Assembly: GCA_022749755.1 (NCBI GenBank)
Contig: CM040448.1
Location: forward strand, 7,562,481-7,626,480
Direction of reading: 5' to 3'
Source: Azadirachta indica
Lineage: Eukaryota > Streptophyta > Magnoliopsida > Sapindales > Meliaceae
DNA length: 64,000 nt
Shown here: piece after piece, positions 1 to 10,800 of the stretch
Layout of the letters: every line of letters begins with the position of its first letter
Numbering within the stretch: the stretch's first letter is position 1
Translations under genes and position numbers: made by a program
Notes under the pieces: model-generated
What the model saw: the letters and a program-made list of their open reading frames with translations, nothing else
Databases searched by the model: none
Told to the model about the DNA's origin: nothing

Positions 1-443
1 TACCTTTTCTGTCTTTTGACCATAACTTTCTGAACACTATACTAATTGAGTTGATTCTTGAAGCAGTGGAACCTTGAAACAAGTAGTTAAAATGTTTATG
101 TTATTCATAATTTCCGAATTTGTGCATCAGGTTGTCTACATTAGTTATCATTTCAACAATGGCTATAAAAATTGCAATTTTAGCATGCTTTACTATTTTG
201 ATCTTATCTCACGTTATGATTCTTGGATCATGAGAAAGCTTATTCAATTATGCACAAATTGAAATTTACATATATTCATATAGAGATATGATTAATTCTG
301 CAACTTAAATGTTTAAGATTATTTCTTATTCATTAATCTTTATACCTTTGCTTGTGAATTATGGATTCCCACCTATAATTTGTGATTAAAGTTAGCAAAT
401 GAGAATTAAGTGATAGACACACCATTTTACCTTAATTAAGTTC

Positions 444-660
444 CACTACTATAAAAGCGGACTTTCTTGATAGAATGGTTCATGACAAAAATGACTTCTG
501 TCATAAGAGCTTGTCATATAATTATCAAGAACCTGTCAGCCAAAAATAACACATATTTTACCAAACTTTTTGATAAAAAAAATGTCAAAATTTAGTGACA
601 TATAGCTTGTGATAAAACGGTAAAAAAAGTTACCAATCAAATTGTATTGTTTAGATAACG
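444..660. mobile_element. Possible CACTA-type transposon terminus
   Basis: The string CACTACTATAAAAGCGG at 444 resembles the terminal inverted repeat of plant CACTA (En/Spm) transposons, which start CACTA. It is followed by repeated short motifs of the form tgtcataa / ttgtcata / gtgacata between about 500 and 630, as expected of subterminal repeats. I did not find the matching inverted end (TAGTG) downstream, so the element may be truncated by the MULE to its right, or the match may be chance. Confidence 0.3.
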
Positions 661-1247
661 TAAAACCATACAAACTATTTGGAAAGGGATAAAAGTGACA
701 TCGTTATTCATGCTTATTTTGCCAAACTATTGAAATTTTCTATTTCTTTTATGGGTTTTAATTGAAAATGACCACTATTTCCTCCCCAAAATCAAATTTG
801 CCGCCTAAAATATTTCCATTCAAAATTGACCACTCTTATTATTATTAGACCAAATTGCCCCCATCCTTTCCCTTAAAGTCTACATTATGTTTTCTATTTT
901 TCTCTTCTTTAGTTCGCCCTAATTTCACTCTAAAAACAAAACTAAACGTAATTTCTAACACCTAATCCAAAACTTCCATTAACCTTGTCATTGTTATATA
1001 TTATATAACAAGTAATAATTGTAACTAATCTAAGATTGATTATAAAGGTGAGATTCGATTTTTTGTCTTTTCAATTTAGTTAGTTGAAAGTGTATTTTTC
1101 CATGTTATTTATGTAAAATGCACAATGTAATAGTAGAGTTGGAAAATTTGCTGTGATGTTGACAGACGTATGAGAAAAATGGAGAAATATATAGGTTGAA
1201 GAACACTAGACTGATGAACTAGAAACTGGACACAATATTTTCTGTAT

Positions 1248-1362
1248 TGCTCGAGAGTTAAGTCTCGAGCAAGATTGTAGAAGCTTGTTGGAGACTTAAC
1301 TTTCGAGCAACTTTCAAGCAAGCATGATACAAGCTTGCTCAAGACTTAACTCTTGAGCAAGA
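1248..1362. repeat. Cluster of CTCGAG-centred imperfect palindromes upstream of the MULE transposase
   Basis: At least five diverged copies of a palindromic unit of the type GAGTTAAGTCTCGAGCAAG, or its reverse (ttgctcaagacttaactc), lie in 115 bases, alternating in orientation. A related cluster lies at 4395-4535, on the other side of the transposase relic. The two clusters bracket the transposase coding region, so they probably belong to the same MULE. Their function is unknown; hairpins or transposase-binding sites are possible. Confidence 0.55.
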
Positions 1363-1437
1363 TAAAATCTATGTTATACAGAGTTTACTTTTTTTTGTTT
1401 TTTATTGATAACTAACATGTTGTGACATAGATAAAGT

Positions 1438-4080
1438 ATGGCTACAAAGTTAACAATTAACACTCGATTCGGTGAATCATGGGAACCAACTCTGAAAAGT
1501 GGTGATATATATATTGGTGGAGAGAACATGTCATTGTGTATGGATTGGGACATTTCGTTCAAAAATTTATACAAATTGTGTGCAAAGCACACGAGATTAA
1601 TCTTGCTAAGTGCAAAATTAGAGCAAAGGCAATCTTTGTTGACACTGTACAGGAATTGGTAATGCCCCTCGTTGCTGCAAATATTAATAATGAATTTACG
1701 TTCAGAATATTTATGAACTCTAACAGTTAACACTACTTATCGAGCATGAGTGCATATTGTGCACTCTATTTGACCATGGAATGAGTGAGAGAAACCTTAC
1801 AAGCAAGGCCATAAAATGACAATTATTTTACTACCCTCGAGGAAACAGTTTCCTCATTTAGATTATCATGGGGAGTAATCATCCGAGTACTCCAGTTCCT
1901 CCAATCTTAACACGAGTCCATTATAATAGACAAGTCCAATATAGTAGGTTAATTCCAGTACACTGGTACAAGCGCAACAAACCATTTGTGCCCTTCAATT
2001 CAAAACAAAGGGCAACCACATTGGCTAAACATATAGATTTGCCTATTGGTCAACATGAGCAACATGTCCACGATGACAATGCAACCACCATTGGAGAAGG
2101 TATTTCTCTTCTTTGTCAGAATGTCGTGCAACCCCTTTGGAGTATTTTATTTATCAACCGAATTTCGTTGGCTCAGATTTTGCTACTGATAAGGAATTTA
2201 GAAATGTTGCCAATGACCAAGAAACCGAGATAACGCAAGCCCAATGAAAGCTCTATCATCATCGAACCGCTACATTTGATTTTTACCTTTAGTCTTATTG
2301 CCTACACACTCATTGGCGATCTTTCATCGAGTAACTATGCAGCACCCGCAGTGTGCGTGGGCCACATTTTTAGAACGAAACAAGAGTTACGAGACAAACT
2401 AGGGTTGATGGCATTGAATAACCACTTTTAGTTCAAAGTTTCCAAGTCAACCATCCAAATATTTGGAGCGAAATGCATTGTAGAGGGTTGTAAATGGCGA
2501 ATTCGAGCAATTAGGAACAACAAAGACGCCTATTTTTAAGTTATACACATTGACACAGGACACACGTGTCATTCTAATTAGTTACAAGATAGACACTGAC
2601 AAGCAATAACTCAGCTCATCAGATAAATTATCAAGGACAAGTTCAAAGAAGTCAATAAGATTTACACTTCGACGAATATTCGTGACGATATTCAGAGCGA
2701 TTATGGGGTTCTTCTTCCTTACTTCAAGACTTAGCGAAGTAAGAAAGAAGCATTTAAGTCACTATGTGGAGATGCAAGTGAATCCTACAAGGGACTACCA
2801 TTGTGTTGCCACGTCCTCAAAGAAAAAAATCCAGGTACTATCACTATGATAGAAACCAATGCGAGGACCACTTCTTATACTTGTTCATGGCACTAGGTCT
2901 ATGTATTTGAGGGTTTCGCAACACTATTCGACCTGTTATTATTGTGGATGATACGTTTCTAAAGGAAAAGTACTATGGGTCATTATTTGTCACAATCGCA
3001 ATGGATGGGAATAACGAAATATACCCTATTGCCTTCGGAGCTACCGATTCAAAAAGTGATGGATTGTGCGAATAGTTTTTTTTAAAGTTATAGGATGCAA
3101 TTGATCAGATGGAGGACTTGGTTTTCGTCTCTGACCGTCACACTTCCATTAAGAAAGGAATTTCTATAGTTTTCCCAGATGCAGTACACGAGTTTTGTGC
3201 TTATTATATTCCTAAGAATGTGAAGGCGAAATACAAGATGCGACAAAAATAGATTGAGAATTTCATAGCATTGTACTGGCACGTTGCTGAAGCATATCAA
3301 ATTTATGAGTTTAATGAATTTATGGAAAATATGACATCAATGCATCCCGCTGCTACAGTGTACTTAAAAAATGAAGTGAGTGTTCACAAATGGGCTAAAT
3401 CACACTTCTCTTTGTGACTAAATGATATGTTGACCACTAACATTGCTGAGAAAATGAATTCTTTCTTAAGACATGCACAGGTTTTCCCATTGTAGCGCTA
3501 GTCAACTCTATTAGGTCTGCTATCCAAAGATGGTTTTACGAGCGTCGAGAGATGGCTGTTGCACAAGAAGGGTATTGACTGCGTGGGCGAGGGTAGAGTT
3601 GATGAGCAAATAGAGTTGCTGTGAACTATGACTGTGGACCCAGTTATGCGATTCGAGTTCCAAGTGAATGATCGGGGAAGGGTATATATAGTGGATCTAT
3701 GTGAGAAGAAATTATCTTGCATACTATTTAAAATTTCACAATTACCTTGCGCTTACGCTTTTGCTGCGTGCAGACATGTTTGACTAGCAATTAACTTCAT
3801 TTGCCCACTATTTTACAGCATTGATGCACTTGTGCATACGTACGACTAGTCAATCCACTTGGTTAGAGACAAGACTGATTGGGTGATTCCATCAAAGTTA
3901 CCTGAAAGGAATGTCAAACCGAGAACACATTTCAGCAGTTCGACCGAGAAAACATCGAATCCCGTCATAAGTAGAAGACGTTGTTATAAGGAGGTATTCT
4001 CAGTGCCATGCCATTGGTCATAACTATGCCACATGCAAAAATCCAATTCCCTTTCATCCAAGTTGATTGTTTCGAGTGTT
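1438..4080 (+). pseudogene. Decayed MULE (Mutator-like) transposase
   Basis: This is a relic of a plant MULE transposase, the DDE enzyme that moves Mutator-like elements. A plausible start is the ATG at 1438, opening a plant-MULE-type N-terminal region (MATKLTI, then MDWDISFKNLY). The frame shifts near 1590 and continues as NLAKCKIRAKAIFVDT. A MuDR-type DNA-binding segment lies at about 2330-2580 (FRTKQEL, CKWRIRAI). The catalytic domain follows: VDDTFLKEKYYGSLFVTIAM at about 2940-3000 holds the first aspartate, VFVSDRHTSIKKG at about 3123 the second, and NIAEKMNSFLRHAQ near 3440 is the conserved block holding a glutamate. A SWIM-type zinc finger (CEKKLSC, then LPCAYAFAACRH) lies at about 3700-3780, with Y where H is usual. 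Many stops and frameshifts make it inactive. A convergent ULP1-like relic follows on the opposite strand. Confidence 0.8.
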
Positions 4081-4394
4081 GTTATATACTTATTTAGTAA
4101 TGTATGACTTGTTTAGCATTTTAAATTAATTATATATGAGATCACCTTCAAATTTCATTGGTTTTAATATGATAGGTTTGTTTGGTTGCTGCATGTGGAA
4201 TATGTTCAGTTTAGTTTTTTTTCATATGCCAATGGTCGGTAATACCTTTGCGCATACTTCACTGACATGTCTACTACATGGATATATTATTTTGTATTTT
4301 TTGCCAATATGTCATATGTTTGGTATGTATAACTAAATCGCAGAATACATGAACACAATATGCATGCTTGCATTCTGCCTCAGTAGAGAGTATA

Positions 4395-4535
4395 GTCTCG
4401 AGCAAGGCTTGCTCAAGAGTGAACTCTCGAGAAGGGCAGAAAGCATGAACACAGCATGAATGCATGCATGCTGCCCTACTCGAGAGTGTACTCTTGAGCA
4501 AGCCTTACTCAAGACTGCATTCTTGAGCAGGGCAG
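4395..4535. repeat. Second cluster of CTCGAG-type palindromes downstream of the MULE transposase
   Basis: Units such as CTCGAGCAAGGCTTGCTC, ACTCTCGAGA, CTCGAGAGTG and ACTCTTGAGCAAG recur about six times in both orientations. Between them lies a repeated segment with gcatgcatgctgccct / gggcaga. The units match those at 1248-1362 and seem to be a family-specific repeat inside the MULE, between its two convergent coding regions. Confidence 0.5.
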
Positions 4536-4841
4536 AGTGCATTGCAATTTTTTGTTCTTTTTTTTAATGCTTAAATTAATGCAGTGTATATTTCTTCTTA
4601 TACTACAAATTCATTTATCTTATTCTGTGATATGTTTTTGTGGTTTTGTGTGTAAATTCGTTATGCTATATCTAATATGTTTTTTGTTATTCTATTTTTA
4701 AATGCGTAAAGCCTTTGAAATACTTTCATGTTTGCATGTATTGGGCACTAAAAAATACTATGCAACATTTGTTTATAAGAAATAATAAAAAATAATAAAA
4801 TTACAGTTTACATGTAACATACTTAAGATAGTTGACCCTCT

Positions 4842-6725
4842 CTACAAGTCAACAGCAACATTAACCTTCATTAAGGGTTCATCCTTAGGGGCAAAATAAA
4901 AAATACGACTTATTAATAAGTAATGCATAAACATGCATAAAAAAATCCTATAATCGGCGGAACTAGGAGCTTGATGAGGGATGCCATACACGAGACGAAT
5001 ATATGTGAACGGAAAAAGATCTGTGATAACATTCATGCAATACTTATAGAAGCCAGTATGCTGAAGCATGTATTGTAGCAGGACACATAATGGCATCATA
5101 GTACCTGCCATCTTGTCATCCCCGTGAGCTCTAGGCATTGAGTTGTACACCGTGATATGTGTGGCTCTTAAATCAACAGCGTATGCCATCTAGTGATCAC
5201 CAAGCATGTTAACGGGAATGTACACGGTGTCAACAAATCTTTAGTCCCTCTAAATTGAGCCCTTTTTCCCCAGCACGAATCCTTTAGGTCACTTCTAGAG
5301 TAAAACTGCCCAAGAACAAGCTTGCTTTTCTTGTAGCCATTTCATGCCACACGTAACATCGTCTACAATTCGGTAACAAGTACACGTGAATAGGTAAATG
5401 CCCAACGTAAGAATCAAGTAAGATCATACATTAGGTCATTATTGGATAGGTACTTACATACAAATGGGGAGACTCGATTGTTCAGTTCTGAGGCATCATC
5501 TCCCGTAGCACTATTTGACGATAAGTTAATATGCTTCACAAAAACATTTGAACAATTTCAGGTGGGTGCAAACATGCATAAGTAATTGTACATATGTAAG
5601 TGACTATGAAGTACAAAGTGATTTTAAATATTAAACTGATTCTTAATCAAACAAATTATCACACACCAAGTCCTCCAAGCAACCACCTTGCTCAAGAATG
5701 ACTCTAACCCAATCGAGAGTGCTTGCAATGGTCTCGCCCTCTGTTTGTGCCCTTGGTGTAACTAACTATTGTTAGAAACTGTCGTACAACCAATCAGGGA
5801 TAGGTGCAGAAGATTGTAACTCATATCCTGCCCTATGCTATGCTCGCGACCTTGGGCTCAATGTACGCTCGTCCGAATTAGCTTTGTGGATCTAGAGGTG
5901 GTGGGATGGAAAGGACACAGACACTTGCCTCACCTTCATTGCCGACATCAGTCTCTTGCAACAACAATAAAAACCATACAAAAAAAGAAGGCAGGCCAAA
6001 ACTTAAACAAGTGAGGCCTTAATCGCCCTCCAATACACTTAAAAAAATTGCAATAAAAAAAACTTAACGATACCTAACCAATAGGTTGTTGGTCTGAGCG
6101 AAACAGTCCACGAAACTCATCCATGAAGCTCGACAAGGCCTCTGTCTAGCAGCACAAAGCTTCCTTATAGCTTCAAGTAATCGTCTCCTATCTATCTCTG
6201 AATGCCTCAAAATCGATGCCCAATTCTTGAATTTCTTGTGAAATGTCAGTGATATAGGACAGTGTGATCGGTATATGATCAATAAGCACCTCTATCACCA
6301 GTAGATTGTACTCGTGCTTACTCCCCTAAGGTCACTTCCCCTACAAAAGATCACACGAGAAGATTAGATAGAATTTATATCCGTTATATAGTATAAATGT
6401 CACATAAGAAGTAGAAAGTTAGTAAGTTGAAAATATAGATATCTATATATTGTCGTACCTTCTTCGACCTCTTTAAAGTCATTGGCATCTTCTACGAAGT
6501 TGGAGATGCGGGACGAGCCCAATATGAATCGTGTGTGATTGGGGCATTCATGCCCATGTGACCTCTATATTCACCCTTTGGAGATCCAACAATAGCAAAA
6601 CATTGTAGCACATAAGGATGCTGAAACTCCTCCTCAGTAGGCTTTAAAAATGGTATCACCACTGGTGGCTGTAAGAGGGGAAAAAACCATAACTTAATAT
6701 CAATTTTAGTATAAAACAATGACAC
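4842..6725 (-). pseudogene. ULP1-like (C48 peptidase) gene relic carried by the MULE
   Basis: On the minus strand, 5189 to 4842 reads open for 115 codons and resembles the C-terminal part of an ULP1/SENP-type cysteine protease domain as found in plant transposon-borne ULP genes: MAYAVDLRATHITVYNSMPR, then LLQYMLQHTGFYKY, then IFLCMFMHYLL. In active ULP1 proteases the last block is preceded by a catalytic Asp-Cys-Gly. Here the equivalent stretch reads SSADYRIF, so the catalytic cysteine appears lost. Further minus-strand fragments at 6282-6064 (RRLLEAIRKLCAARQR) and 6725-6492 (PTEEEFQHPYVLQCF) probably come from the N-terminal part of the same gene, with stops and gaps between them. MULEs of the Kaonashi type are known to carry ULP-like genes. 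The domain call is fairly secure; assigning the upstream fragments to it is inference. Confidence 0.65.
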
Positions 6726-6753
6726 ATAATTATCTGATTATCTATTGTCATAT

Positions 6754-8192
6754 TGATATATTAATTTTTGTTACATGATTATGCTTAAATTATCTATCAT
6801 TAAAGTAGCATACTTAACGTTGTTTAGTCTGTTTCGAGTATTTATTTTTCTTTTTAAGTATTTTAACATTATTTTATAGGTATTGACGTGTTTTAACATG
6901 AAAGGCATAAAAATGGGGCATAAAAGTACGTTCGTTGGCCATCCATGGAAGCCGTAAAGCTTTGATCTAGGGACCAAATAATAAGGACTAAAATGAAGAA
7001 ATATCAACTTATAGAACCAAATGTGAAATAATCAAAAGAAGGGGAACCTAATTGAAATTAATTGCCCAATTTTTATGTGTATGTAGAATCAATGGCGTGG
7101 CCGTGCCACATGCACACTACCCTTGGTAGTAACTAGAGTGCAGCTGCGCCACATGCACACTACCTTTTTAGTGGCCAAGTGACGCTTTTTATTAATTTTG
7201 GCCCATTTTTTGCCCTTAAATCAAAATGGATGGCTAGATTTAGTGGGTCTTAGGTTTTCATGTTTTTCTAGTTATGAGCCATTATAGCCACATGGAGATA
7301 GAGTTCTGGAGAGAGAAAAGAGGATAGAGAGAGAGGACAATGAAGCTAGTGATAGAGAGGGGAAATTCAAGAAGACGAGGAATAGAGACATGAAGTCTTG
7401 AGGATGAAAGCTCTCCAAATATAGTTTTATCCCTCTCCTTATTTTGTTTCATCTTAAATCGAACGATTTTTGTGTTTATTAAGATTATTTATTTGATTGT
7501 TGATTTTTTGACAATTATGTTTGAACTTCATTTCATGTTTGGTTAGACTTATTTTCTAGAACAATGATTTATTCTATTGAAAGAATCCATTTTCTAATAT
7601 TGTGTTATTTTCAATTTAATTGTTTTAAATATTTGACTAGTATTTAAATGAAGTGTGGATTGATATGAACTGAAAAATGAATATCATCTGTGACAAATAT
7701 CATAAGTTGCATGTTAAATAGAGATGTATTAATATGATTTACATAGTTTAATTGAAAATTATCACTAATTGTAATGTCCTTACATTTAATTAATTTCACA
7801 TAGACATATAATGAATTATTATGTGTGAAATAGTTTCGATTAATCTCGAGAGAGACTGTCAAATAAATTAGGATAATTAACTGGTAATACTGGTATTAAA
7901 TCAGAATAATGTCAATTGAAGATTGGATGTGACTAATTAAGATAAAATCATTGGCCTTATATTTTTGCATTAATTGAGTCTTTTAATTAATTTGTTAAGT
8001 TGTTAATTTTTGTTGATTTTACTTTCTTACTCAAATTATCTCAATTTCTTCAAATAAATTTATAAGTTAATTACTTTTAATACTTAATTGATTGTTATTC
8101 CTCGTAGAATTAACATCCTCTTATTACTATATTACTTGTTACAATCCTATGTACTTGCAGGTATCACGCACACACTGCAAACTCATACAACA
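6754..8192 (+). repeat. 5' LTR of the Athila-like element
   Basis: It runs from TGATATATTA to ACTCATACAACA, about 1439 bases. It matches 12682-13696 at both ends and through much of its length, including an ATCCATGGAAGCCGTAAAG block and a TGTACTTGCAGGTATCACGC block near the end. It is about 420 bases longer than the 3' LTR because the segment from about 7130 to 7590 has no counterpart there. Confidence 0.85.
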
Positions 8193-8216
8193 AGTTTTTG
8201 GTACCGTTGTCGGGGA
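8193..8216 (+). other. Primer-binding site of the Athila-like element
   Basis: Immediately after the LTR end comes TTTTTGGTACCGTTGTCGGG, a diverged form of the TTTTTGGCGCCGTTGCC sequence that follows the 5' LTR in plant Athila/Tat elements. The less diverged form occurs in the second element of this window at 63861-63883 (reverse strand). Confidence 0.75.
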
Positions 8217-8359
8217 ATGTTTAATTCTTTTAATATTGATTTGGATTAATTTTGAGTTTACTTTGAAAGTTTTATTTTTGCTTTTATTTTAGGTGTTTCC
8301 TTGGGTGCATCAGAAAAGTAAAAAACTAAAAACCTCAAGGCAACTGTAAATTAGCACCA

Positions 8360-9890
8360 TGGAATAAAATTTTGGGGATAATGTTGGAGTTGAAGATCAG
8401 CGAACTTTAAGGGAACTTTATGTTATTCCAACAATTAATGGAGCTTCAACTAGTATTAGGAGACCCGTCATTCAAGCAAAGAACTTTAATATCATTCCAA
8501 CTATTATTCAGATTATTCAAACCTCAGTGCAGTTCAGTGGGTTGGCACATAAAGATCCGAATGCCCATATTGCAAATTTTTTAGAGATTTGCGACACCTT
8601 CAGATATAATGGTGTGTTGGATGATGCGATAAAGCTAAGGCTATCTCCATTTTCACTAAAGGACAAAGCGAAGAGCTAGTTGACTTCACTTCCTCCTAGA
8701 ATTATCACCACCTGGGATGATTTGGCTTAGAAAATTTTGGCAAAGTTTTTCCCTCCAGTGAAGACCGTAAAGTTGAGGAATGACATTATTACCTTTTCTC
8801 AACATGAAATGGAGTCATTGTACAAGGCATGGGAAAGGTACAAGGATATGATGAGAAAATGTCCATATCATGGCTTACCTAAATGGCTTCAAGTTCAAAC
8901 ATTCTACAATGGTTTGAGGAATTCAACTGGAATACTTGTAGATGCAACAGTAGGAGGTATGTTAATGGGAAAAACTATTGATGAGACTTATAATGTATTG
9001 GAAGAGATGGCTGTCAATGAATACTAATGGCCAACTAAGCATTTGACATCGAAGAAAGCCTTTGGAATACATAAGGTTGATAACCTTACTGCACTTACTA
9101 CTCAATTAACTACATTGACTAAGCAACTTGGGGCCATAACAGCCAATGCCCTTCATATTCCACTCGTGATTTGTGAGCTATGTAATGGTAATAATCCTAA
9201 CACCAAATGTTAAGTTGGTGATCCTTTTGCTCTTTCATCTTCAGAACAAGTTCAGTATGTTGAAAATTATAATCAAAAGCAAAACAATCCATTTTCCAAC
9301 ACTTATAACCAAGGATGGTGGACTCATCCTAACTTGCCTTGGAGAAATGATCAAACTTTTATATAACCACCTCTTGGATTTCAGCCTCAAGAGAAGAAGA
9401 TTAGCTTAAAAGATGCACTTACACAACTTACTATGAACACTTCCAAGTTCATGACGAAGATTGAAACTACATTGCAAAGTCAAGCGGCATCCATTTCGAA
9501 TCTTGAGGTACAAATGGATCAATTGGCAAAGTTGTTGACAAAGAGGCAACAAAGCTCTTTACCAAGCAATACAAAGACAACTCCAAAGGAGTAAGTGATG
9601 GCAATTACATTTCGGAGTGAAAAACAATTGATGGAGATGAAAAACAACTTGGAAGAGACATTATAAGAGAAGGAAGCTAATTCATCATCCATAAAGGACA
9701 AGGACTATGATAAGCAAGTTGAAAAGACCGCTAAAACATCAAAGGTGGCAAGTCCTTCAATGTCACAACTAGAAGCATCAAACCTTCCTAAGAAATATGT
9801 GTCACCTCTACTATGTGTGTCACTAATACCATTTCCCCAAAGGTTAGCAAAGGCAAAGAAAGATCTTCAAACTGATGTAATCTTAGAGTA
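8360..9890 (+). pseudogene. gag of the Athila-like element, broken
   Basis: The gag-type capsid polyprotein reads from an ATG near 8360 with scattered stop codons (the third codon is TAA). The recognisable retrotransposon gag core includes HIANFLEICDTFRYNGVLDD, LRLSPFSLKDKAKS, a 96-codon open stretch at 8737-9027 (FPPVKTVKLRNDIITFSQHE, then LQVQTFYNGL) and DETYNVLEEMAVNEY. Downstream, from about 9120 to 9600, the sequence is rich in Q, N, S and T and predicts repeated heptad-like segments (LTQLTMN, LEVQMDQLAKLL). The same gag family appears on the minus strand at 62230-63620. At least seven in-frame stops make it non-functional. Confidence 0.8.
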
Positions 9891-9900
9891 ATTCAAAAAG

Positions 9901-10500
9901 GTGTCCATTAACCTCCCTCTCTTAGATGCAATTAAGCAAATTTCGTCTTATGCTAAGTTTCTCAAAAATTTAGTCACTAACAACAAACGATTCAAAGAGC
10001 ATAAGAAGATGATGTTAAATAAAGAGTACAACACAATTTTGCAAAAAAAACTACCACCAAAGTTAAAAGATCTGGAGAGTTTCACTATACCTTGCACTAT
10101 TGAAGATTGTCACTTTACGAAAGCTTTACGTGATTTGAGTGTAAGTATTAATTTAATGCCTTTTTTTGTTTTCAGGAAATTAGGACTTGGTGAAGCTAAA
10201 GTTACAACTGTTTCCCTTCAATTGGTGGATTGGTTAATTAAGCATCCAAAAGGAATTGTGGAGGACGTACTAGTTAAGGTCGACAAATTCATATTTTCAA
10301 CTGACCTTATCATTTTGGATATGGAGAAAGACCATGAAATTCCTCTTATTCTTGGTAGGCTTTTCTTAGCCATTAGTGAAGCTTGGATTGATGTTAAACG
10401 TGGTGAGTTGATATTATAGGTGAATGGTGAAAAGGTAGAGTTTAACATTTTTTATGGCATGAAATCTCTAAATGAACCACGTACTTGCCACGGGGTAGAT
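9901..10500 (+). pseudogene. Retrotransposon aspartic protease region (Athila-like)
   Basis: It reads open from 9901 to 10419, then through one TAG to about 10500. VSINLPLLDAIKQISSYAKF and FLKNLVTNNKRF are the usual gag-protease linker. The retropepsin domain follows: TIPCTIEDCHFTKALRDL, SVSINLMPF, DVLVKVDKFIF, DLIILDMEKDHEIPLILGR. In this family the catalytic motif is normally DLGAS; here it is DLSVS, so the glycine and alanine are changed while the aspartate remains. The reading jumps directly to integrase C-terminal sequence near 10505. Confidence 0.8.
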
Positions 10501-10504
10501 GTCA

Positions 10505-10800
10505 TCGACAGCTGTAGAGTGGATGTTCATAAAGTTAAGATGAAAGAGTTTCGGAATGAGGTATACAAGAGTGCCAAAATTTACAGAGAGACAAAAGAGT
10601 GGCATGATAGAATGGTTCGTAAGAGACATTTTGCACCGGGTTATCATGTTCTATTGTCCAACTGGAGATCGAAGTTGTTTCTAAGAAAATTTAAGTCAAG
10701 ATGGTCAGGTCCGTTCGTGATTGAGAATACTTCCCTTTGGAGCGGTTAAACTGAAAGATAAGAATGGACATGTTTTTCGAGTCAACAGCTAACGATTGAA
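10505..10800 (+). pseudogene. Integrase C-terminal fragment of the Athila-like element
   Basis: This short piece encodes the C-terminal end of a gypsy pol polyprotein: YRETKEWHDRMVRKRHFAPG, then FLRKFKSRWSGPFVI, then, after a frame change near 10740, AVKLKDKNGHVFRVNS. This is the small SH3-like region that lies after the integrase core. It is fused in frame to the protease relic, with RT, RNase H and integrase core absent, which points to one large internal deletion. Confidence 0.75.

Noticed and set aside
1374..1733. 119-codon minus-strand open frame
   Set aside because: It overlaps the MULE transposase N-terminal region on the opposite strand and shows no family features.
4274..4542. Two overlapping minus-strand open frames rich in C and H (for example MHSCCVHAFCPS)
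   Set aside because: They are translations of the CTCGAG and GCATGCATGC repeats; the apparent Cys/His richness is an artefact of the repeat.
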